DNA from: Pantoea sp. WMus005
GTDB lineage: Bacteria > Pseudomonadota > Gammaproteobacteria > Enterobacterales > Enterobacteriaceae
Direction: 5' to 3'
DNA: 64,000 bases
NCBI RefSeq assembly: GCF_013415305.1
Contig: NZ_JACBXU010000001.1
Coordinates: 1,612,001 to 1,676,000 of the forward strand
Part shown: positions 25,687 through 35,464 of the stretch, one piece after another
Position numbering within the stretch: position 1 is the stretch's first letter
How the letters are laid out: each line of letters starts with the position of its first letter
Position numbers and translations under genes: made by a program
Notes under the pieces: generated by a model
Databases searched by the model: none
What the model saw: only the letters and a program-made list of their open reading frames with translations
What the model was told of the DNA's origin: nothing

Positions 25687-26399
25687 TGAGTACCGTTTAT
25701 TGTGCCCACACCCCGGATGCTCTGCAGGTTGAACTGCCTGCGCGGCCAGAGCCGATTGCCTTTCCACCCGGCCAGACGGCGCTGATTGTCGTCGATATGC
25801 AGAATGCCTATGCCACTGAAGGCGGCTACCTCGATCTGGCGGGCTTCGATGTTTCCACTACGAAACCGGTGATTGAGAAGATCCATCAGGCGGTGACGGC
25901 GGCCCGTGCGGCAGGTGTTCAGATCATCTGGTTTCAGAACGGCTGGGACAGTGACTATGTTGAAGCCGGTGACGCGGGTTCCCCCAACTTCCACAAGTCG
26001 AATGCGCTGAAAACCATGCGCAAGCGGCCTGAACTGCAGGGCTCGCTGCTGTCGAAAGGCGGCTGGGATTATGCGCTGGTCGATGAACTGGTGCCACAAG
26101 CGGGTGACATTGTGCTGCCAAAATCACGTTACAGCGGCTTCTATAACACCCCGCTCGACAGCATGCTGCGCAGTCGCGGTATCCGACATCTGATTTTTAC
26201 CGGCATCGCCACCAACGTCTGTGTGGAATCGACCTTGCGCGACGGCTTCTTCCTGGAGTACTTCGGGGTCGTGCTGGAAGACGCCACATATCAGGCTGGT
26301 CCGCCCTTTGCTCAGCAGGCGGCGCTGTTCAACATCGAAACCTTTTTTGGCTGGGTCTCGGATGTTGATACCTTCTGCGAAAGTCTGAATACCCGCTAA
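25686..26399 (+). CDS. rutB: Ureidoacrylate amidohydrolase RutB
   Basis: The 237-residue protein is an isochorismatase-like cysteine hydrolase that splits ureidoacrylate into aminoacrylate, carbon dioxide and ammonia. The catalytic triad can be read as D37 ([11 protein letters not shown]), K146 ([10 protein letters not shown]) and C179 ([11 protein letters not shown]). It is translationally coupled to rutA by a one-base overlap and lies 20 bp before rutC. Its length is slightly greater than that of E. coli RutB. Confidence 0.96.
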   Translation: MSTVYCAHTPDALQVELPARPEPIAFPPGQTALIVVDMQNAYATEGGYLDLAGFDVSTTKPVIEKIHQAVTAARAAGVQIIWFQNGWDSDYVEAGDAGSPNFHKSNALKTMRKRPELQGSLLSKGGWDYALVDELVPQAGDIVLPKSRYSGFYNTPLDSMLRSRGIRHLIFTGIATNVCVESTLRDGFFLEYFGVVLEDATYQAGPPFAQQAALFNIETFFGWVSDVDTFCESLNTR

Positions 26400-26419
26400 T
26401 CCACTAAGAGGAGGTCGCA

Positions 26420-26815
26420 ATGCCGAAAAGTATTATTGTTCCGCCGGGCACCACCACACCCATCGCCCCGTTTGTCCCCGGCACGCTGGCGGATGGGGTG
26501 GTCTATGTCTCGGGTACGCTGCCATTTGATGGTGACAATAATGTGGTGCATGTGGGTGATGCCGCCGCGCAGACCCGCCACGTACTGGAAACCATTAAAA
26601 AGGTCATTGAGACCGCCGGTGGCAGCATGGCCGATGTGACATTTAACTCGATCTTCATCACCGACTGGTCGAACTACGCCGCGGTGAATCAGGTTTATGC
26701 CGAATACTTCCCCGGTGAAAAGCCTGCCCGTTTCTGCATCCAGTGCGGGCTGGTCAAGCCTGACGCGCTGATTGAGATCGCCAGCGTGGCGCACATCGGC
26801 AAGCCGGAGGTCTGA
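26420..26815 (+). CDS. rutC: Aminoacrylate peracid reductase / deaminase-family protein RutC
   Basis: The 131-residue protein is a member of the Rid (YjgF/UK114) family and trimerises. It has the family motifs [13 protein letters not shown] and [20 protein letters not shown], and acts on the 3-aminoacrylate stage, probably speeding its deamination. An AGAGGAGG site precedes the ATG. It overlaps rutD by one base, which points to coupled translation. Confidence 0.94.
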   Translation: MPKSIIVPPGTTTPIAPFVPGTLADGVVYVSGTLPFDGDNNVVHVGDAAAQTRHVLETIKKVIETAGGSMADVTFNSIFITDWSNYAAVNQVYAEYFPGEKPARFCIQCGLVKPDALIEIASVAHIGKPEV

Positions 26816-27624
26816 TGCAGCTGGATATTCTGGGCCTGCAAAATCCCGAGGCACCGACACTGGTGCTCTCTTCCGGTCTGGGCGGCGTGGCGGGTTTCTG
26901 GCAGCCGCAGCTGGCGGCCCTGACGGCACGCTATCGGGTCGTGCTCTATGACCAGCGCGGCACCGGTCGCAGCGCGGACAGCTTACCGGAAGGCTACAAC
27001 ATGGCTATGATGGCGGCTGAGCTGGCCAACGCGCTGGCGCAACACGGCATCCTGCGCTTCAGCCTGATTGGCCACGCGCTGGGCGGTCTGGTGGGAATGC
27101 AGCTGGCGCTGGATTATCCGGACCGGATCGAACGGATCGTAGTAATCAACGGCTGGCTGACGCTGCATCCGCATACCCGCCGCTGTTTCCAGGTGCGGCA
27201 GGATCTGCTGCTCAATGTCGGCGTCGAAGCTTTCGTCCGCGCTCAGCCGCTGTTTCTCTATCCTGCTGAGTGGATGGCCAGGCATCAGACGCGTCTGGAG
27301 CAGGAAGATAGCCATCACGTCACGCATTTTCAGGGGATGGAAAACCTGATGCGACGGCTGCATGCCCTGATGAGCGCCGACTTCAGCGCACGGGCGTCTG
27401 CCATTCCGCAACCGGTGCTGGTGATTGCCAGTCAGGACGATCTGCTGGTGCCGTGGAGCTGCTCAACCGGGCTGGCCGCGGCGCTGCCTAACGCCACTGA
27501 ACAGATGATGGCCTGGGGCGGCCACGCCATGAGCGTCACCGACCCTGAAAACTTTAATGCCCTGCTACTGCAGTGGCTGGATCAGACTGATGACGTGCAG
27601 CCCCTGCAGCGCGTCGCCGGCTAA
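26815..27624 (+). CDS. rutD: Aminoacrylate hydrolase-like protein RutD
   Basis: The 269-residue protein has an alpha/beta-hydrolase fold. The oxyanion region is [16 protein letters not shown], and the nucleophile elbow reads Gly-His-Ala-Leu-Gly, with alanine in place of the catalytic serine; E. coli RutD has the same replacement. The last His is in [18 protein letters not shown]. It is thought to help convert aminoacrylate to malonic semialdehyde, though the reaction can also occur spontaneously. It is 19 bp upstream of rutF; in E. coli rutE lies here. Confidence 0.93.
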   Translation: MQLDILGLQNPEAPTLVLSSGLGGVAGFWQPQLAALTARYRVVLYDQRGTGRSADSLPEGYNMAMMAAELANALAQHGILRFSLIGHALGGLVGMQLALDYPDRIERIVVINGWLTLHPHTRRCFQVRQDLLLNVGVEAFVRAQPLFLYPAEWMARHQTRLEQEDSHHVTHFQGMENLMRRLHALMSADFSARASAIPQPVLVIASQDDLLVPWSCSTGLAAALPNATEQMMAWGGHAMSVTDPENFNALLLQWLDQTDDVQPLQRVAG

Positions 27625-27643
27625 CCCTTTCGCGGAGAACACG

Positions 27644-28159
27644 ATGAGCCTGGAAACCCTTACCCCAGTCGTTGAGAAAACTGAGTTTCGTAATGCGATG
27701 TCGCTGCTGGGTGCTGCGGTCAACATCATCACTACAGAAGGACCGGCCGGACGCGCTGGCTTTACCGCCTCTGCGGTGTGTAGCGTCACCGATTCGCCAC
27801 CGACGCTGCTGGTCTGCCTGAACCGCGCTGCATCGGTGTACCCGGTGTTCCGCGAAAACATGCAGCTCTGCGTCAATACGCTGGCGGCAGGACACGAAAC
27901 GCTCTCCAATCTGTTTGGCGGAAAAACACCCATGGCTGACCGTTTTATTGCCGCTGAGTGGTCGACGGCCGTGACCGGCTCGCCGGTGCTGAGCGGCGCA
28001 GTCGCCTCTTTTGACTGTCGCATTACACAGATTGTCAGTGTCGGCACGCATGACACGCTGTTCTGTGAGGTTGTGGGTTTAGTGCGCAATGACGACACCC
28101 ATGGCCTGGCCTGGTTTGACCGGGGATACCATCCCCTGATGCGGCAGGATGCCTGTTAA
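27644..28159 (+). CDS. rutF: FMN reductase RutF
   Basis: The 171-residue protein is a flavin reductase-like domain enzyme that supplies FMNH2 to RutA. The family core is [46 protein letters not shown], then [23 protein letters not shown] and the final [12 protein letters not shown]. The ATG at 27644 has GCGGAG upstream; the longer reading frame would run into rutD. Its position directly after rutD, without rutE between, is the notable point. Confidence 0.95.
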   Translation: MSLETLTPVVEKTEFRNAMSLLGAAVNIITTEGPAGRAGFTASAVCSVTDSPPTLLVCLNRAASVYPVFRENMQLCVNTLAAGHETLSNLFGGKTPMADRFIAAEWSTAVTGSPVLSGAVASFDCRITQIVSVGTHDTLFCEVVGLVRNDDTHGLAWFDRGYHPLMRQDAC

Positions 28160-28205
28160 CACTTCCCTGTAACTCACCGGCATTCATAGCGCTCTGGAGT
28201 AGACG

Positions 28206-29534
28206 ATGGCACGATCCTGGTTTCCGCAATGGCAGAAGAAGTCGGCACTAACAGAAAACGGTATTATCGCCCCGGATGAGACACTGCCTCTGGGACAAAC
28301 GCTGGTGCTGGGTTTACAGCATGCGGTGGCGATGTTTGGCGCAACGGTGCTGATGCCGCTGCTGATGGGGTTGGATCCCAATCTGGCCATTCTGGTTTCG
28401 GGTATTGGCACGCTGCTGTTCTTCTTTATTACCGGCGGACGTGTGCCCAGCTACCTTGGGTCGAGCGCTGCCTTTGTGGGGGTGGTGATTGCGGTAACCG
28501 GCTTCAGTGGTCAGGGACTGAATCCCAACCTCAGCGTGGCACTGGGCGGCGTCATCGCCTGTGGCGTTCTTTACACGCTGATTGGGCTGGTGGTGATGAA
28601 GTCAGGGACGCGCTGGATCGAAAACCTGATGCCGCCGGTGGTGACTGGCGCGGTGGTGATGGCGATCGGGCTGAATCTGGCTCCAGTCGCGGTTCACAGC
28701 GTCTCCGCCTCTTCATTCGACAGCTGGGTCGCGGTGATGACCGTGCTCTGTATCGGTCTGGTGGCGGTGTTTACCCACGGAATGATTCAGCGTCTGCTGA
28801 TACTGGTCGGTCTGATTCTGGCGTGGGCAATCTATGCGATTCTGACCAACGGTCTCGGATTGGGCAAGCCGGTCGATTTTACGATGCTGTCACAGGCTGC
28901 CTGGTTTGGTCTGCCGCACACCACCGCACCGACCTTTGATCTGCAGGCAATGGTGCTGATCGCACCGGTCGCGATCATTCTGGTGGCTGAAAACCTCGGA
29001 CATCTGAAAGCGGTAGCGGGCATGACGGGCCGGAATCTCGATCCTTACATGGGACGGGCTTTTGTCGGCGATGGCCTGGCCACCATCCTTTCTGGCTCGA
29101 TCGGCGGCAGTGGCGTAACGACCTATGCCGAGAATATTGGCGTGATGGCCGTGACGAAAGTCTATTCCACCCTGGCGTTTGTTGCCGCGGCCATCGTCGC
29201 TATCCTCGCCGGTTTTTCGCCGAAGTTTGGTGCACTAATCCACACCATTCCGGCCCCGGTTATTGGCGGCGCATCCATTGTGGTGTTCGGACTGATTGCA
29301 GTGGCAGGCGCACGCATCTGGGTGCAGAACCATGTCGATTTAGGTCAGAACAGCAACCTGATTATGGTTGCTACCACACTGGTTCTCGGTGCAGGGGATT
29401 TCGCGCTGAAAATCGGCTCTTTCACGCTGGGCGGGATCGGTACAGCTACCTTTGGCGCGATTATCCTTAATGCCATTCTGCGCCGACGCAGCGCGGCGCA
29501 GCAGGATAAGCCGCTGGCGCGGCAGCAGGGTTAA
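28206..29534 (+). CDS. rutG: Pyrimidine permease RutG
   Basis: The 442-residue integral membrane protein is a nucleobase-cation symporter 2 (xanthine/uracil permease) with about 14 hydrophobic segments. Family motifs include QHAVAMFGATVLMPLLMG near the start, LVAENLGHLKAVAGMTGR in the middle, and SGVTTYAENIGVMAVTKVYS. It imports uracil or thymine for the pathway. It is the last gene of the operon, 46 bp after rutF, and its stop directly abuts that of the convergent transporter gene, without any spacer. Confidence 0.95.
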   Translation: MARSWFPQWQKKSALTENGIIAPDETLPLGQTLVLGLQHAVAMFGATVLMPLLMGLDPNLAILVSGIGTLLFFFITGGRVPSYLGSSAAFVGVVIAVTGFSGQGLNPNLSVALGGVIACGVLYTLIGLVVMKSGTRWIENLMPPVVTGAVVMAIGLNLAPVAVHSVSASSFDSWVAVMTVLCIGLVAVFTHGMIQRLLILVGLILAWAIYAILTNGLGLGKPVDFTMLSQAAWFGLPHTTAPTFDLQAMVLIAPVAIILVAENLGHLKAVAGMTGRNLDPYMGRAFVGDGLATILSGSIGGSGVTTYAENIGVMAVTKVYSTLAFVAAAIVAILAGFSPKFGALIHTIPAPVIGGASIVVFGLIAVAGARIWVQNHVDLGQNSNLIMVATTLVLGAGDFALKIGSFTLGGIGTATFGAIILNAILRRRSAAQQDKPLARQQG

Positions 29535-30449
29535 CTACTCCAGCGGTGTGGCAGCAGGCTGCACCGTTTTTTTTCGTTTCAGTCGCAGCTCACTGACGAT
29601 AACCCCGCAGACGATCAGCGCCCCACCCAGCAACGCCAGCGCAGGCAGACGCTCACCCGCAATACGTCCTACTACCCCAGCCCATACTGGCTCTCCGGCA
29701 TAAATTACCGTGGCACGGGTTGGCGAAACGCTGCGTTGCGCCCAGTTCATGGTGACCTGAATCAGCGCACTGGCCGCACCCAATCCCAGCGCGCTGAGTA
29801 GCAACGGCGTTGAGATCGCAGGCACCGTCTCCCCATCAGGGATCATCAGCCCAAAGGCACACAGCGACGCCACTGCCAGCTGGATCAACGTCACGCGGCG
29901 TACATCGACCTGACCGGCATAGCGGCTGATTAAGATGATCTCGGCGGCAATCGCCAGCGTGCTAAGAAGCGTCGCTATTTCACCGGCATTAAGCCTGATG
30001 CGGCCATCCTGCGGGCTGGCCACCAGTAGCAAGCCGGTAAACGCCAGCACAATCCCCAGCCATGACATGACTCCCGGCGGACGGCGTAAAAATAGCCACT
30101 GCAGCAACGGCACCACCGGAACATAGAGGGCAGTGAGAAAAGCGGACTGACTGCTGGAGATGGTCTGCATTCCCCAGGTCTGAAGGCCATAACCTCCGGC
30201 GATCGACAGGCCAATCAGCACGCCTGCTTTCACCTCCAGCCAGGTCATTCCAGCCAGATAACGGCGGAAAAACAGTGCCAGCAGTAGCGCGGCGGTGGCA
30301 AAACGCAGGCCGACAAAGAAGAAAGGACCGGAGTACTGCATCGCACGATGCACGACCAGAAAGGTGCCGCCCCAGATCATAGTGATAAAAAGTAATACCA
30401 GCTCCTGCCGCGTCAGGCGCAGGGTTAAACCGCGGGGTGTGTCCGACAT
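29535..30449 (-). CDS. DMT-superfamily (EamA) transporter
   Basis: The 304-residue protein has ten hydrophobic segments arranged as two EamA repeats; the first starts with LLFITMIWGGTFLVVHRAMQYSGPFFFVGLRFATAALLL and the second with ATLLSTLAIAAEIILISRYAG. Such proteins export amino acids, metabolites or drugs, and the substrate is not clear. It is convergent with rutG and shares no spacer with it; on its own side it starts 96 bp from the KGG protein gene on the same strand. Confidence 0.85.
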   Translation of the reverse strand: MSDTPRGLTLRLTRQELVLLFITMIWGGTFLVVHRAMQYSGPFFFVGLRFATAALLLALFFRRYLAGMTWLEVKAGVLIGLSIAGGYGLQTWGMQTISSSQSAFLTALYVPVVPLLQWLFLRRPPGVMSWLGIVLAFTGLLLVASPQDGRIRLNAGEIATLLSTLAIAAEIILISRYAGQVDVRRVTLIQLAVASLCAFGLMIPDGETVPAISTPLLLSALGLGAASALIQVTMNWAQRSVSPTRATVIYAGEPVWAGVVGRIAGERLPALALLGGALIVCGVIVSELRLKRKKTVQPAATPLE

Positions 30450-30545
30450 AATTCACCTGATGATGGATTCGGACGATATTGTGGGGAGAGCGAGGTAGAA
30501 AAGCAATGATGCTCACCGCCGGTCTGAACCGGCGGCAATACGGAG

Positions 30546-30719
30546 TTATGCGTCCGCTTTTTTAGGACTGCTGCGTCCGCCCTTTTCACCGGCACGCGCG
30601 GCACGCTGCGGGTCATTTTTGAAATTACCGCCGCTGTTTTTTCCGCCTTTACGTCCCGCTTCTGCGGCACGCTCACGATTCTCAGCAAAATTGCCTGAAC
30701 CTCCACGATGCGTTGTCAT
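30546..30719 (-). CDS. ymdF: KGG-repeat stress-induced protein (YmdF/YciG family)
   Basis: The 57-residue protein starts at the ATG at 30719 after AGGAGC. It is very hydrophilic and contains repeated Arg-Lys-Gly-Gly and Glu-Lys-Gly-Gly motifs (AGRKGGKNSGGNFKNDPQRAARAGEKGG), the hallmark of the Con-10/YciG stress family. Such proteins are RpoS-controlled and accumulate in stationary phase; in Salmonella and E. coli related genes affect swarming. The position between rutG and wrbA is as in E. coli. Confidence 0.92.
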   Translation of the reverse strand: MTTHRGGSGNFAENRERAAEAGRKGGKNSGGNFKNDPQRAARAGEKGGRSSPKKADA

Positions 30720-30977
30720 GATTTGCTCCTGTCGCGTAGTGCGATAAATAAGAATCAAAAAAAGGATTCAGGGTCCGAAACGTGAACTCAGCCCTTGATT
30801 AAATAATAGCCAGATTCTGCTTTAACTCCTCCGCCAGTCACATTTCGCAACAGAGTTATCACCAGCAATTTGATTAAAGAACGAACATTTAGTCGGCATA
30901 CAACCGATTAGCTGCAGATTTATTGCCCGACATCTTCACTGCGGCTTCAGCATCACCTGCGTAAAACGAAAGCTCTT

Positions 30978-30986
30978 CTATACTTT
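30978..30986 (+). promoter_or_regulatory. Probable sigma-S-type -10 of wrbA
   Basis: CTATACTTT at 30978-30986 matches the extended sigma-S -10 (CTATACT) and lies 32 bp before the wrbA start. wrbA is known to depend on RpoS in E. coli. Confidence 0.5.
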
Positions 30987-31017
30987 TTCTGGACGTCAAA
31001 ACCACCTGGAGAGATCT

Positions 31018-31617
31018 ATGGCTAAGATTCTGGTGCTCTACTATTCGATGTACGGACATATTGAAACAATGGCGAACGCGGTTGCAGAAGGCGCTCGTCG
31101 GGTTCCCGGCGCGGAAGTGGATATTCTGCGGGTACCAGAAACGATGGAGGCCGATCGCTTTGCACAGGTGGGCGGCAAAACTGATCAGCAGGCGGCAGAA
31201 GCCACGCCTGACGTGCTGCCGCACTATGACGCGATTATCGTTGGCACTCCGACCCGCTTTGGCAACATGGCCGGACAAATGCGGACATTCTGGGATCGCA
31301 CAGGCGGTCTCTGGGCATCAGGCGCACTGTTTGGCAAAGTCGCCAGCGTCTTTACTTCAACTGGCACTGGCGGCGGTCAGGAACAGACTATTACGTCAGT
31401 CTGGACCACCCTGGCGCATCACGGCATGGTGATTGTCCCTATCGGCTATGGAACCAAAGAGCTGTTCGATATCTCACAGGTTCGCGGTGGCACACCTTAT
31501 GGTGCGACCACGCTGGCAGGCGGCGACGGTTCCCGTCAGCCGACAGAAGCGGAACTCAACATTGCCCGTTTCCAGGGTGAACATGTTGCCGGACTCACCG
31601 TCAAACTGCAGGACTGA
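31018..31617 (+). CDS. wrbA: NAD(P)H:quinone oxidoreductase WrbA
   Basis: The 199-residue flavodoxin-like protein reduces quinones with two electrons and so prevents redox cycling under stress. The FMN-phosphate loop is at the N-terminus ([21 protein letters not shown]), with later contact segments [25 protein letters not shown] and [11 protein letters not shown]. Its length equals that of the E. coli protein. It is followed 20 bp later by yccJ in what is clearly one operon. Confidence 0.97.
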   Translation: MAKILVLYYSMYGHIETMANAVAEGARRVPGAEVDILRVPETMEADRFAQVGGKTDQQAAEATPDVLPHYDAIIVGTPTRFGNMAGQMRTFWDRTGGLWASGALFGKVASVFTSTGTGGGQEQTITSVWTTLAHHGMVIVPIGYGTKELFDISQVRGGTPYGATTLAGGDGSRQPTEAELNIARFQGEHVAGLTVKLQD

Positions 31618-31637
31618 TTTAATCAAAGGAGAAAAGT

Positions 31638-31868
31638 ATGTCTACTGAACAATCGAAAGCACATCACGTTGGCGAATGGGCAAGTCTGCGTCATACCTCC
31701 CCTGAAATTGCCGAGGCCATTTTCGAAGTGGCGAATTACGATGAGAGACTGGCAGAAGAGATCTGGCGTCAGCAAGGCAGCGATGACGTGCTGATTCGTG
31801 CCTTTGAAAAAACCGATAAAGATCTCCTGACCTGGGATGACAAGCCCGTAGAACGCAAGAACGTCTGA
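31638..31868 (+). CDS. yccJ: YccJ family protein
   Basis: The 76-residue protein matches E. coli YccJ, with [28 protein letters not shown] and a Trp-Glu-rich end ([25 protein letters not shown]). It is a small, acidic, cytoplasmic protein whose function is not known. It follows wrbA by 20 bp and is co-transcribed with it. An AAAGGAG site precedes the ATG. Confidence 0.93.
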   Translation: MSTEQSKAHHVGEWASLRHTSPEIAEAIFEVANYDERLAEEIWRQQGSDDVLIRAFEKTDKDLLTWDDKPVERKNV

Positions 31869-31921
31869 TTCAGGGGCGGGACTTTCCCGCCCTCAATTTT
31901 TTAGATCACCAAGGAGTACCT

Positions 31922-33295
31922 ATGTCTTCCTATCAAAGCATTAATCCCGCAAACAACCAGTTGCTGAAAAGCTGGCTGTCACACGATGAAGCCGCCGTCA
32001 GCCATGCCCTCGAAGTGGCCGATCGCCTTTTCCATTCTTCATGGAGCAAAGGTGATATTCAGCCGCGTCTGCAGGTGCTGAAAAAACTGGCTGACCTGAT
32101 TGATAGCCGCGCGGAAGAGCTGGCCACCATCGCCAGTAAAGAGATGGGTAAACTGATTGGTCAAAGCCGTGGCGAAGTGAAAATCTGTTCGCAGATTGCC
32201 CGCTACTACGCTGAAAATGCGGAACGTATTCTGCAGCCGCAGTCCTATCCCAGCGAGCTGGGCGAAGCCTGGGTCGAGTATCACCCGATTGGCGTGTTAG
32301 TCGCCGTCGAGCCGTGGAACTTCCCTTATTATCAGCTGATGCGCGTGCTGGCGCCGAACCTGGCACTGGGTAACCCGGTGCTGGCGAAACATGCCAACAT
32401 TGTGCCGCACTGTGCCGATGTCTTTGAAAAGCTGGTTCGTGAAGCAGGTGCGCCTGAAGGTGCCTGGACTAACCTGTTCATCTCCACCGATCAGGTCGCC
32501 GATCTGATTGCTGATGATCGGGTGCAGGGTGTCGCCCTGACCGGTTCCGAGCGCGCAGGTAGCGCCGTGGCTGAGCAGGCCGGTAAGCATCTGAAGAAAT
32601 CGACGCTGGAACTGGGCGGCAATGACGTGTTTGTGGTGCTGGATGACGCCGATCTCGACGAAGCCGTCCGTCAGGGCGTGCAGGCGCGCCTCAGCAACTG
32701 CGGTCAGGTCTGTACCGCCGCAAAACGTTTCATCCTGCATGAGAAGATTGCCGATCGCTTTATCAGCCAGTTCAGCGCTGCGCTGAGTTCTGCCACACTG
32801 GGCGATCCCCTGGATGAGAAGACCAGCCTTGGCCCGCTCTCTTCCGCTGACGCGCGTGACCGCCTGGTGAAACAGGTCGACGAAGCCGTGGCAAATGGGG
32901 CAAAACTGGTGACAGGCGGTAAAGCGGTTGAAGGCGCAGGTTGCTTCTATCAGCCCACCATTCTTACTGGCATTACCCCGGACAACCCTGCCTATTATCA
33001 GGAGTTCTTCGGCCCTGTAGCGCAGGTTTATGTCGTGGGTGATGATAACGCGGCTGTGGCACTGGCAAACGACTCACACTACGGTCTGGGTGGCTCAGTC
33101 TGGACGCGGGATACGGCGCGCGGTCGTAAACTGGCGTCCGCCATTGAAACCGGCATGGTATTTATCAACTCGCAGAGCGACACCTCAGCGGAACTGCCTT
33201 TTGGTGGTGTGAAACGTTCAGGCTATGGTCGTGAGCTTTCTGATCTGGGTATCAAAGAGTTTGCTAACCAGAAACTGGTGGTTGTCGCGGGTTAA
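31922..33295 (+). CDS. Aldehyde dehydrogenase, succinate-semialdehyde type (Sad/YneI-like)
   Basis: The 457-residue protein is an NAD(P)-dependent aldehyde dehydrogenase close to E. coli Sad (YneI). The catalytic Glu is in LELGGNDVFVVLDDADLDEAV, and the catalytic Cys in LSNCGQVCTAAKRF; the cofactor-binding motif VAVEPWNFPYYQLMR and the closing PFGGVKRSGYGREL are complete. It would oxidise succinic or a related semialdehyde such as that released by polyamine or pyrimidine breakdown. It lies 53 bp after yccJ in the same direction, which is not the E. coli location, and ends at a strong terminator. Confidence 0.9.
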   Translation: MSSYQSINPANNQLLKSWLSHDEAAVSHALEVADRLFHSSWSKGDIQPRLQVLKKLADLIDSRAEELATIASKEMGKLIGQSRGEVKICSQIARYYAENAERILQPQSYPSELGEAWVEYHPIGVLVAVEPWNFPYYQLMRVLAPNLALGNPVLAKHANIVPHCADVFEKLVREAGAPEGAWTNLFISTDQVADLIADDRVQGVALTGSERAGSAVAEQAGKHLKKSTLELGGNDVFVVLDDADLDEAVRQGVQARLSNCGQVCTAAKRFILHEKIADRFISQFSAALSSATLGDPLDEKTSLGPLSSADARDRLVKQVDEAVANGAKLVTGGKAVEGAGCFYQPTILTGITPDNPAYYQEFFGPVAQVYVVGDDNAAVALANDSHYGLGGSVWTRDTARGRKLASAIETGMVFINSQSDTSAELPFGGVKRSGYGRELSDLGIKEFANQKLVVVAG

Positions 33296-33310
33296 TCGCC
33301 CTTCAGCCAT

Positions 33311-33340
33311 AAAAAAACCCCGTCTCGACGGGGTTTTTTA
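33311..33340. terminator. Bidirectional terminator between the aldehyde dehydrogenase gene and agp
   Basis: CCCCGTC and GACGGGG form a 7-bp stem with A7 on the left and T6 on the right, between convergent genes. Confidence 0.92.
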
Positions 33341-33360
33341 TTATCGGCCGGATAGCGCGA

Positions 33361-35037
33361 TTACTGCGTTGCCGCAGCCGCTGACTTTGATTCGTCATTG
33401 TGCGCAGCAACAGGCTTATTCGCAGCGTTAGCCTGGTCAGTTTTCGCATCACTGGCTGAGGCTGCTTTGTCTTCCTTCTCTTTCTCAGCAGCGGCTTTAT
33501 CGGCTGCCGCTTTATCCGCCTTTGCTTTCTCAGCAGCGGCGGCTTTATCCGCTGCCGCTTTGTCTGCTTTTGCCTTCTCAGCAGCGGCTTTATCCGCTTT
33601 TGCTTTCTCAGCAGCGGCGGCTTTATCTGCTTCAGACTTCTCAGCGGCAGCTTTGTCGGCTTTCGCTTTGGCTGCGGTCGCTTTATCCGCTTCAGCTTTA
33701 TCAGCAGCAGCGTCATTCGTTGCTGCGGCTTTTGCGCTGTCGTCGTCAGACTGTGCTGCGGGTTGTGGGGCCGCCGCTGGCTGCATTGGCGTACCCTGCA
33801 GCGCAGCATTTAGTGCCTGTGAAAACTGATCCCAGCTGCAATAGCCGTTGGCATCGGTCTCACACCCTGCCAGTTGCAGCGTCACGCGCTTCGGTGGGTT
33901 CTTCAGGCTTAGCACGTCCGCGTTGCGCAGCTGATCGGCGGTCTGATAGACATACTCGACTTTGAGCAGGTCTTTATCATTTTTCGCATCATGCCAGCGT
34001 TCGAAAACCACCTGACCGCCAATCGGCGTTTTTTCGTAAGTATCAGGCAGTTCATAAGGCTTGACCTGCAGCGCGCTCAGCAGTGAGGCGATGTTCGAGT
34101 CATGGCCGACCATCAGCGTAATTTTCGGCGCGTTGGCTTTGTCCTGATCCACTAACTGACTGCGGATATAATCCACCAGTGGAGCCGCCACTTCGCGTGA
34201 AACGTCCGGGCTGGTGAACAGCGCATCCTGATAACCATTTTTGATCGCAGACAGCTCTTTCCACTGTTCAGGCGTTTTGATCTGGCCCCACGCAACCTGA
34301 TCCAGCGGGAAACCTTCGTAATATTGCAGGGTGAAGGCATCCATCAGAGAGTTACCCACTTTCAGCGGGCCACTGACAGTCGGCTCTTTACCGTTTTCAG
34401 CGCTGAAGGTGTTCTGGCCACTACTGAGGTCACACTGCTTTTTGTTGTTGCAGGCAGGCGATGCTTTGTAGTCAACAATCTTTTCGAGGCGCTGGAAGGC
34501 AGGCTTCAGCGACAGTTTTTCATTCGCGGCAGCCATCGCGGCCAGTGCTTTCTTATTGAATGCATCGGTGCCGTCTGTGATAACCGGATTGAAGATAGGA
34601 TCCATGGAGCCCATTTCATCCTGATGAGTGACCGCGACGTCACAGCCAGGGAAGGCGCCATTGACAAAGAACTGGGCGGTGGCCACAGTGCGCTGCAGGC
34701 TGTTCGCGTATACAAAGACGTTATTGCTGTCAGGACAGCTGCCGTTCTTCACAAGGCCCTGCTGTGCCAGCCACTGACGGGTGTAGTTACCCATGTAGAC
34801 TTCCAGCACACCACCTTTGGTGGTCAGCTGTCCGCCGGGAACATCCCACTGCGGCCAGCTCTTTTTGGTCGACTGCGCCAGCACGCTGCCATTATCAGCC
34901 AGCGGCGCACGCAGATTGTGACGACTTAACATCAGCACCTGTTGCAGCTGCATATCACCCTCAGCAGCAAATGCTACCGTTCCGACCGGCAATGCAGCGA
35001 GCACTGACAATGCGCAAAGACTCAGTTTCTTGATCAT
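33361..35037 (-). CDS. agp: Periplasmic glucose-1-phosphatase with long Ala/Lys-rich tail
   Basis: The protein is 558 residues from the ATG at 35037. A signal peptide covers residues 1-24, followed by a histidine acid phosphatase domain with the catalytic Arg39-His40 in [11 protein letters not shown] and the proton donor pair in [11 protein letters not shown]. The domain is clearly Agp: [16 protein letters not shown] and [15 protein letters not shown] match E. coli. E. coli Agp ends about residue 413, but here another 144 residues follow (415-558), with about eight blocks of the kind [10 protein letters not shown] in the middle (445-524). This tail resembles the helical linker of TolA. Agp scavenges glucose from glucose-1-phosphate. 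Confidence 0.93.
   Translation of the reverse strand: MIKKLSLCALSVLAALPVGTVAFAAEGDMQLQQVLMLSRHNLRAPLADNGSVLAQSTKKSWPQWDVPGGQLTTKGGVLEVYMGNYTRQWLAQQGLVKNGSCPDSNNVFVYANSLQRTVATAQFFVNGAFPGCDVAVTHQDEMGSMDPIFNPVITDGTDAFNKKALAAMAAANEKLSLKPAFQRLEKIVDYKASPACNNKKQCDLSSGQNTFSAENGKEPTVSGPLKVGNSLMDAFTLQYYEGFPLDQVAWGQIKTPEQWKELSAIKNGYQDALFTSPDVSREVAAPLVDYIRSQLVDQDKANAPKITLMVGHDSNIASLLSALQVKPYELPDTYEKTPIGGQVVFERWHDAKNDKDLLKVEYVYQTADQLRNADVLSLKNPPKRVTLQLAGCETDANGYCSWDQFSQALNAALQGTPMQPAAAPQPAAQSDDDSAKAAATNDAAADKAEADKATAAKAKADKAAAEKSEADKAAAAEKAKADKAAAEKAKADKAAADKAAAAEKAKADKAAADKAAAEKEKEDKAASASDAKTDQANAANKPVAAHNDESKSAAAATQ
33466..33705 (-). repeat. agp: Coding repeat for the Agp tail
   Basis: This 240-bp part of agp encodes about eight imperfect copies of a block of roughly 10 residues (Lys-Ala-Asp-Lys-Ala-Ala-Ala-Glu), built from short, related DNA units such as GCTTTATCCGC and TTCTCAGCAGC on the plus strand. 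Such repeats can change number by slippage. Confidence 0.75.
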
Positions 35038-35269
35038 TGTGCCTATTCCATTCATTCAGTAAAGAAACACTCTGGCTATCAACCGATTAGCTCGCCTCAG
35101 AGCGATGTAATCAACAGTGTAACTCAGCTCGCCTCAGAAATGCGCCAGATGTTTGCAAAAACAGTGAGTGGACTATAGCAGAGATGCACCGGAGAGATGA
35201 ATGCGCAGCCACACGTCACAGAGAGAGGCACGCTTTTTTCGGACAGGAAGAAGAAACAGAGAGGGCAGA

Positions 35270-35302
35270 AACGAAACAGGCCAGCACTGAGTGCTGGCCT
35301 GT
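35270..35302 (-). terminator. Terminator of the tRNA-Ser pair
   Basis: ACAGGCCAGCAC and GTGCTGGCCTGT form a 12-bp stem just after the 3' end of the downstream tRNA-Ser gene, followed on the minus strand by TTTCGTTTC. Confidence 0.8.
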
Positions 35303-35308
35303 AAAATG

Positions 35309-35396
35309 TGGCGGAGGAGGAGAGATTCGAACTCTCGGATGGTTTCCCATCGGCGGTTTTCAAGACCGCTGCCTTAAGCCGCTCGGCCACCCCTCC
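35309..35396 (-). tRNA. serT: tRNA-Ser (anticodon UGA), second copy
   Basis: The 88-nt class II tRNA has acceptor GGAGGGG, anticodon TGA inside GGTCTTGAAAACC, a long variable arm with GATGGGAAACCATC, and encoded CCA. It is identical to the copy at 35465-35552. Location beside yccA is that of E. coli serT. Confidence 0.96.
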
Positions 35397-35464
35397 GTTT
35401 TGAAACTGTACTGCATCGGCAAAATTATTGATTCCTACCGCTTTATTGCTCATGGCAAATAAAG

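Noticed and set aside
27065..27100. Missing catalytic serine in RutD as a sign of decay
   Set aside because: E. coli RutD has the same Gly-His-Ala-Leu-Gly elbow, so this is a family trait.
30516..30535. CCGCCGGT hairpin after ymdF as a terminator
   Set aside because: The stem is strong, but no T run follows on the minus strand, so the evidence is too weak to list it.
33303..33829. Long overlapping frames on both strands across the agp tail
   Set aside because: The repetitive, GC-skewed DNA for the Ala/Lys tail opens several frames. Only the agp frame continues a known protein.
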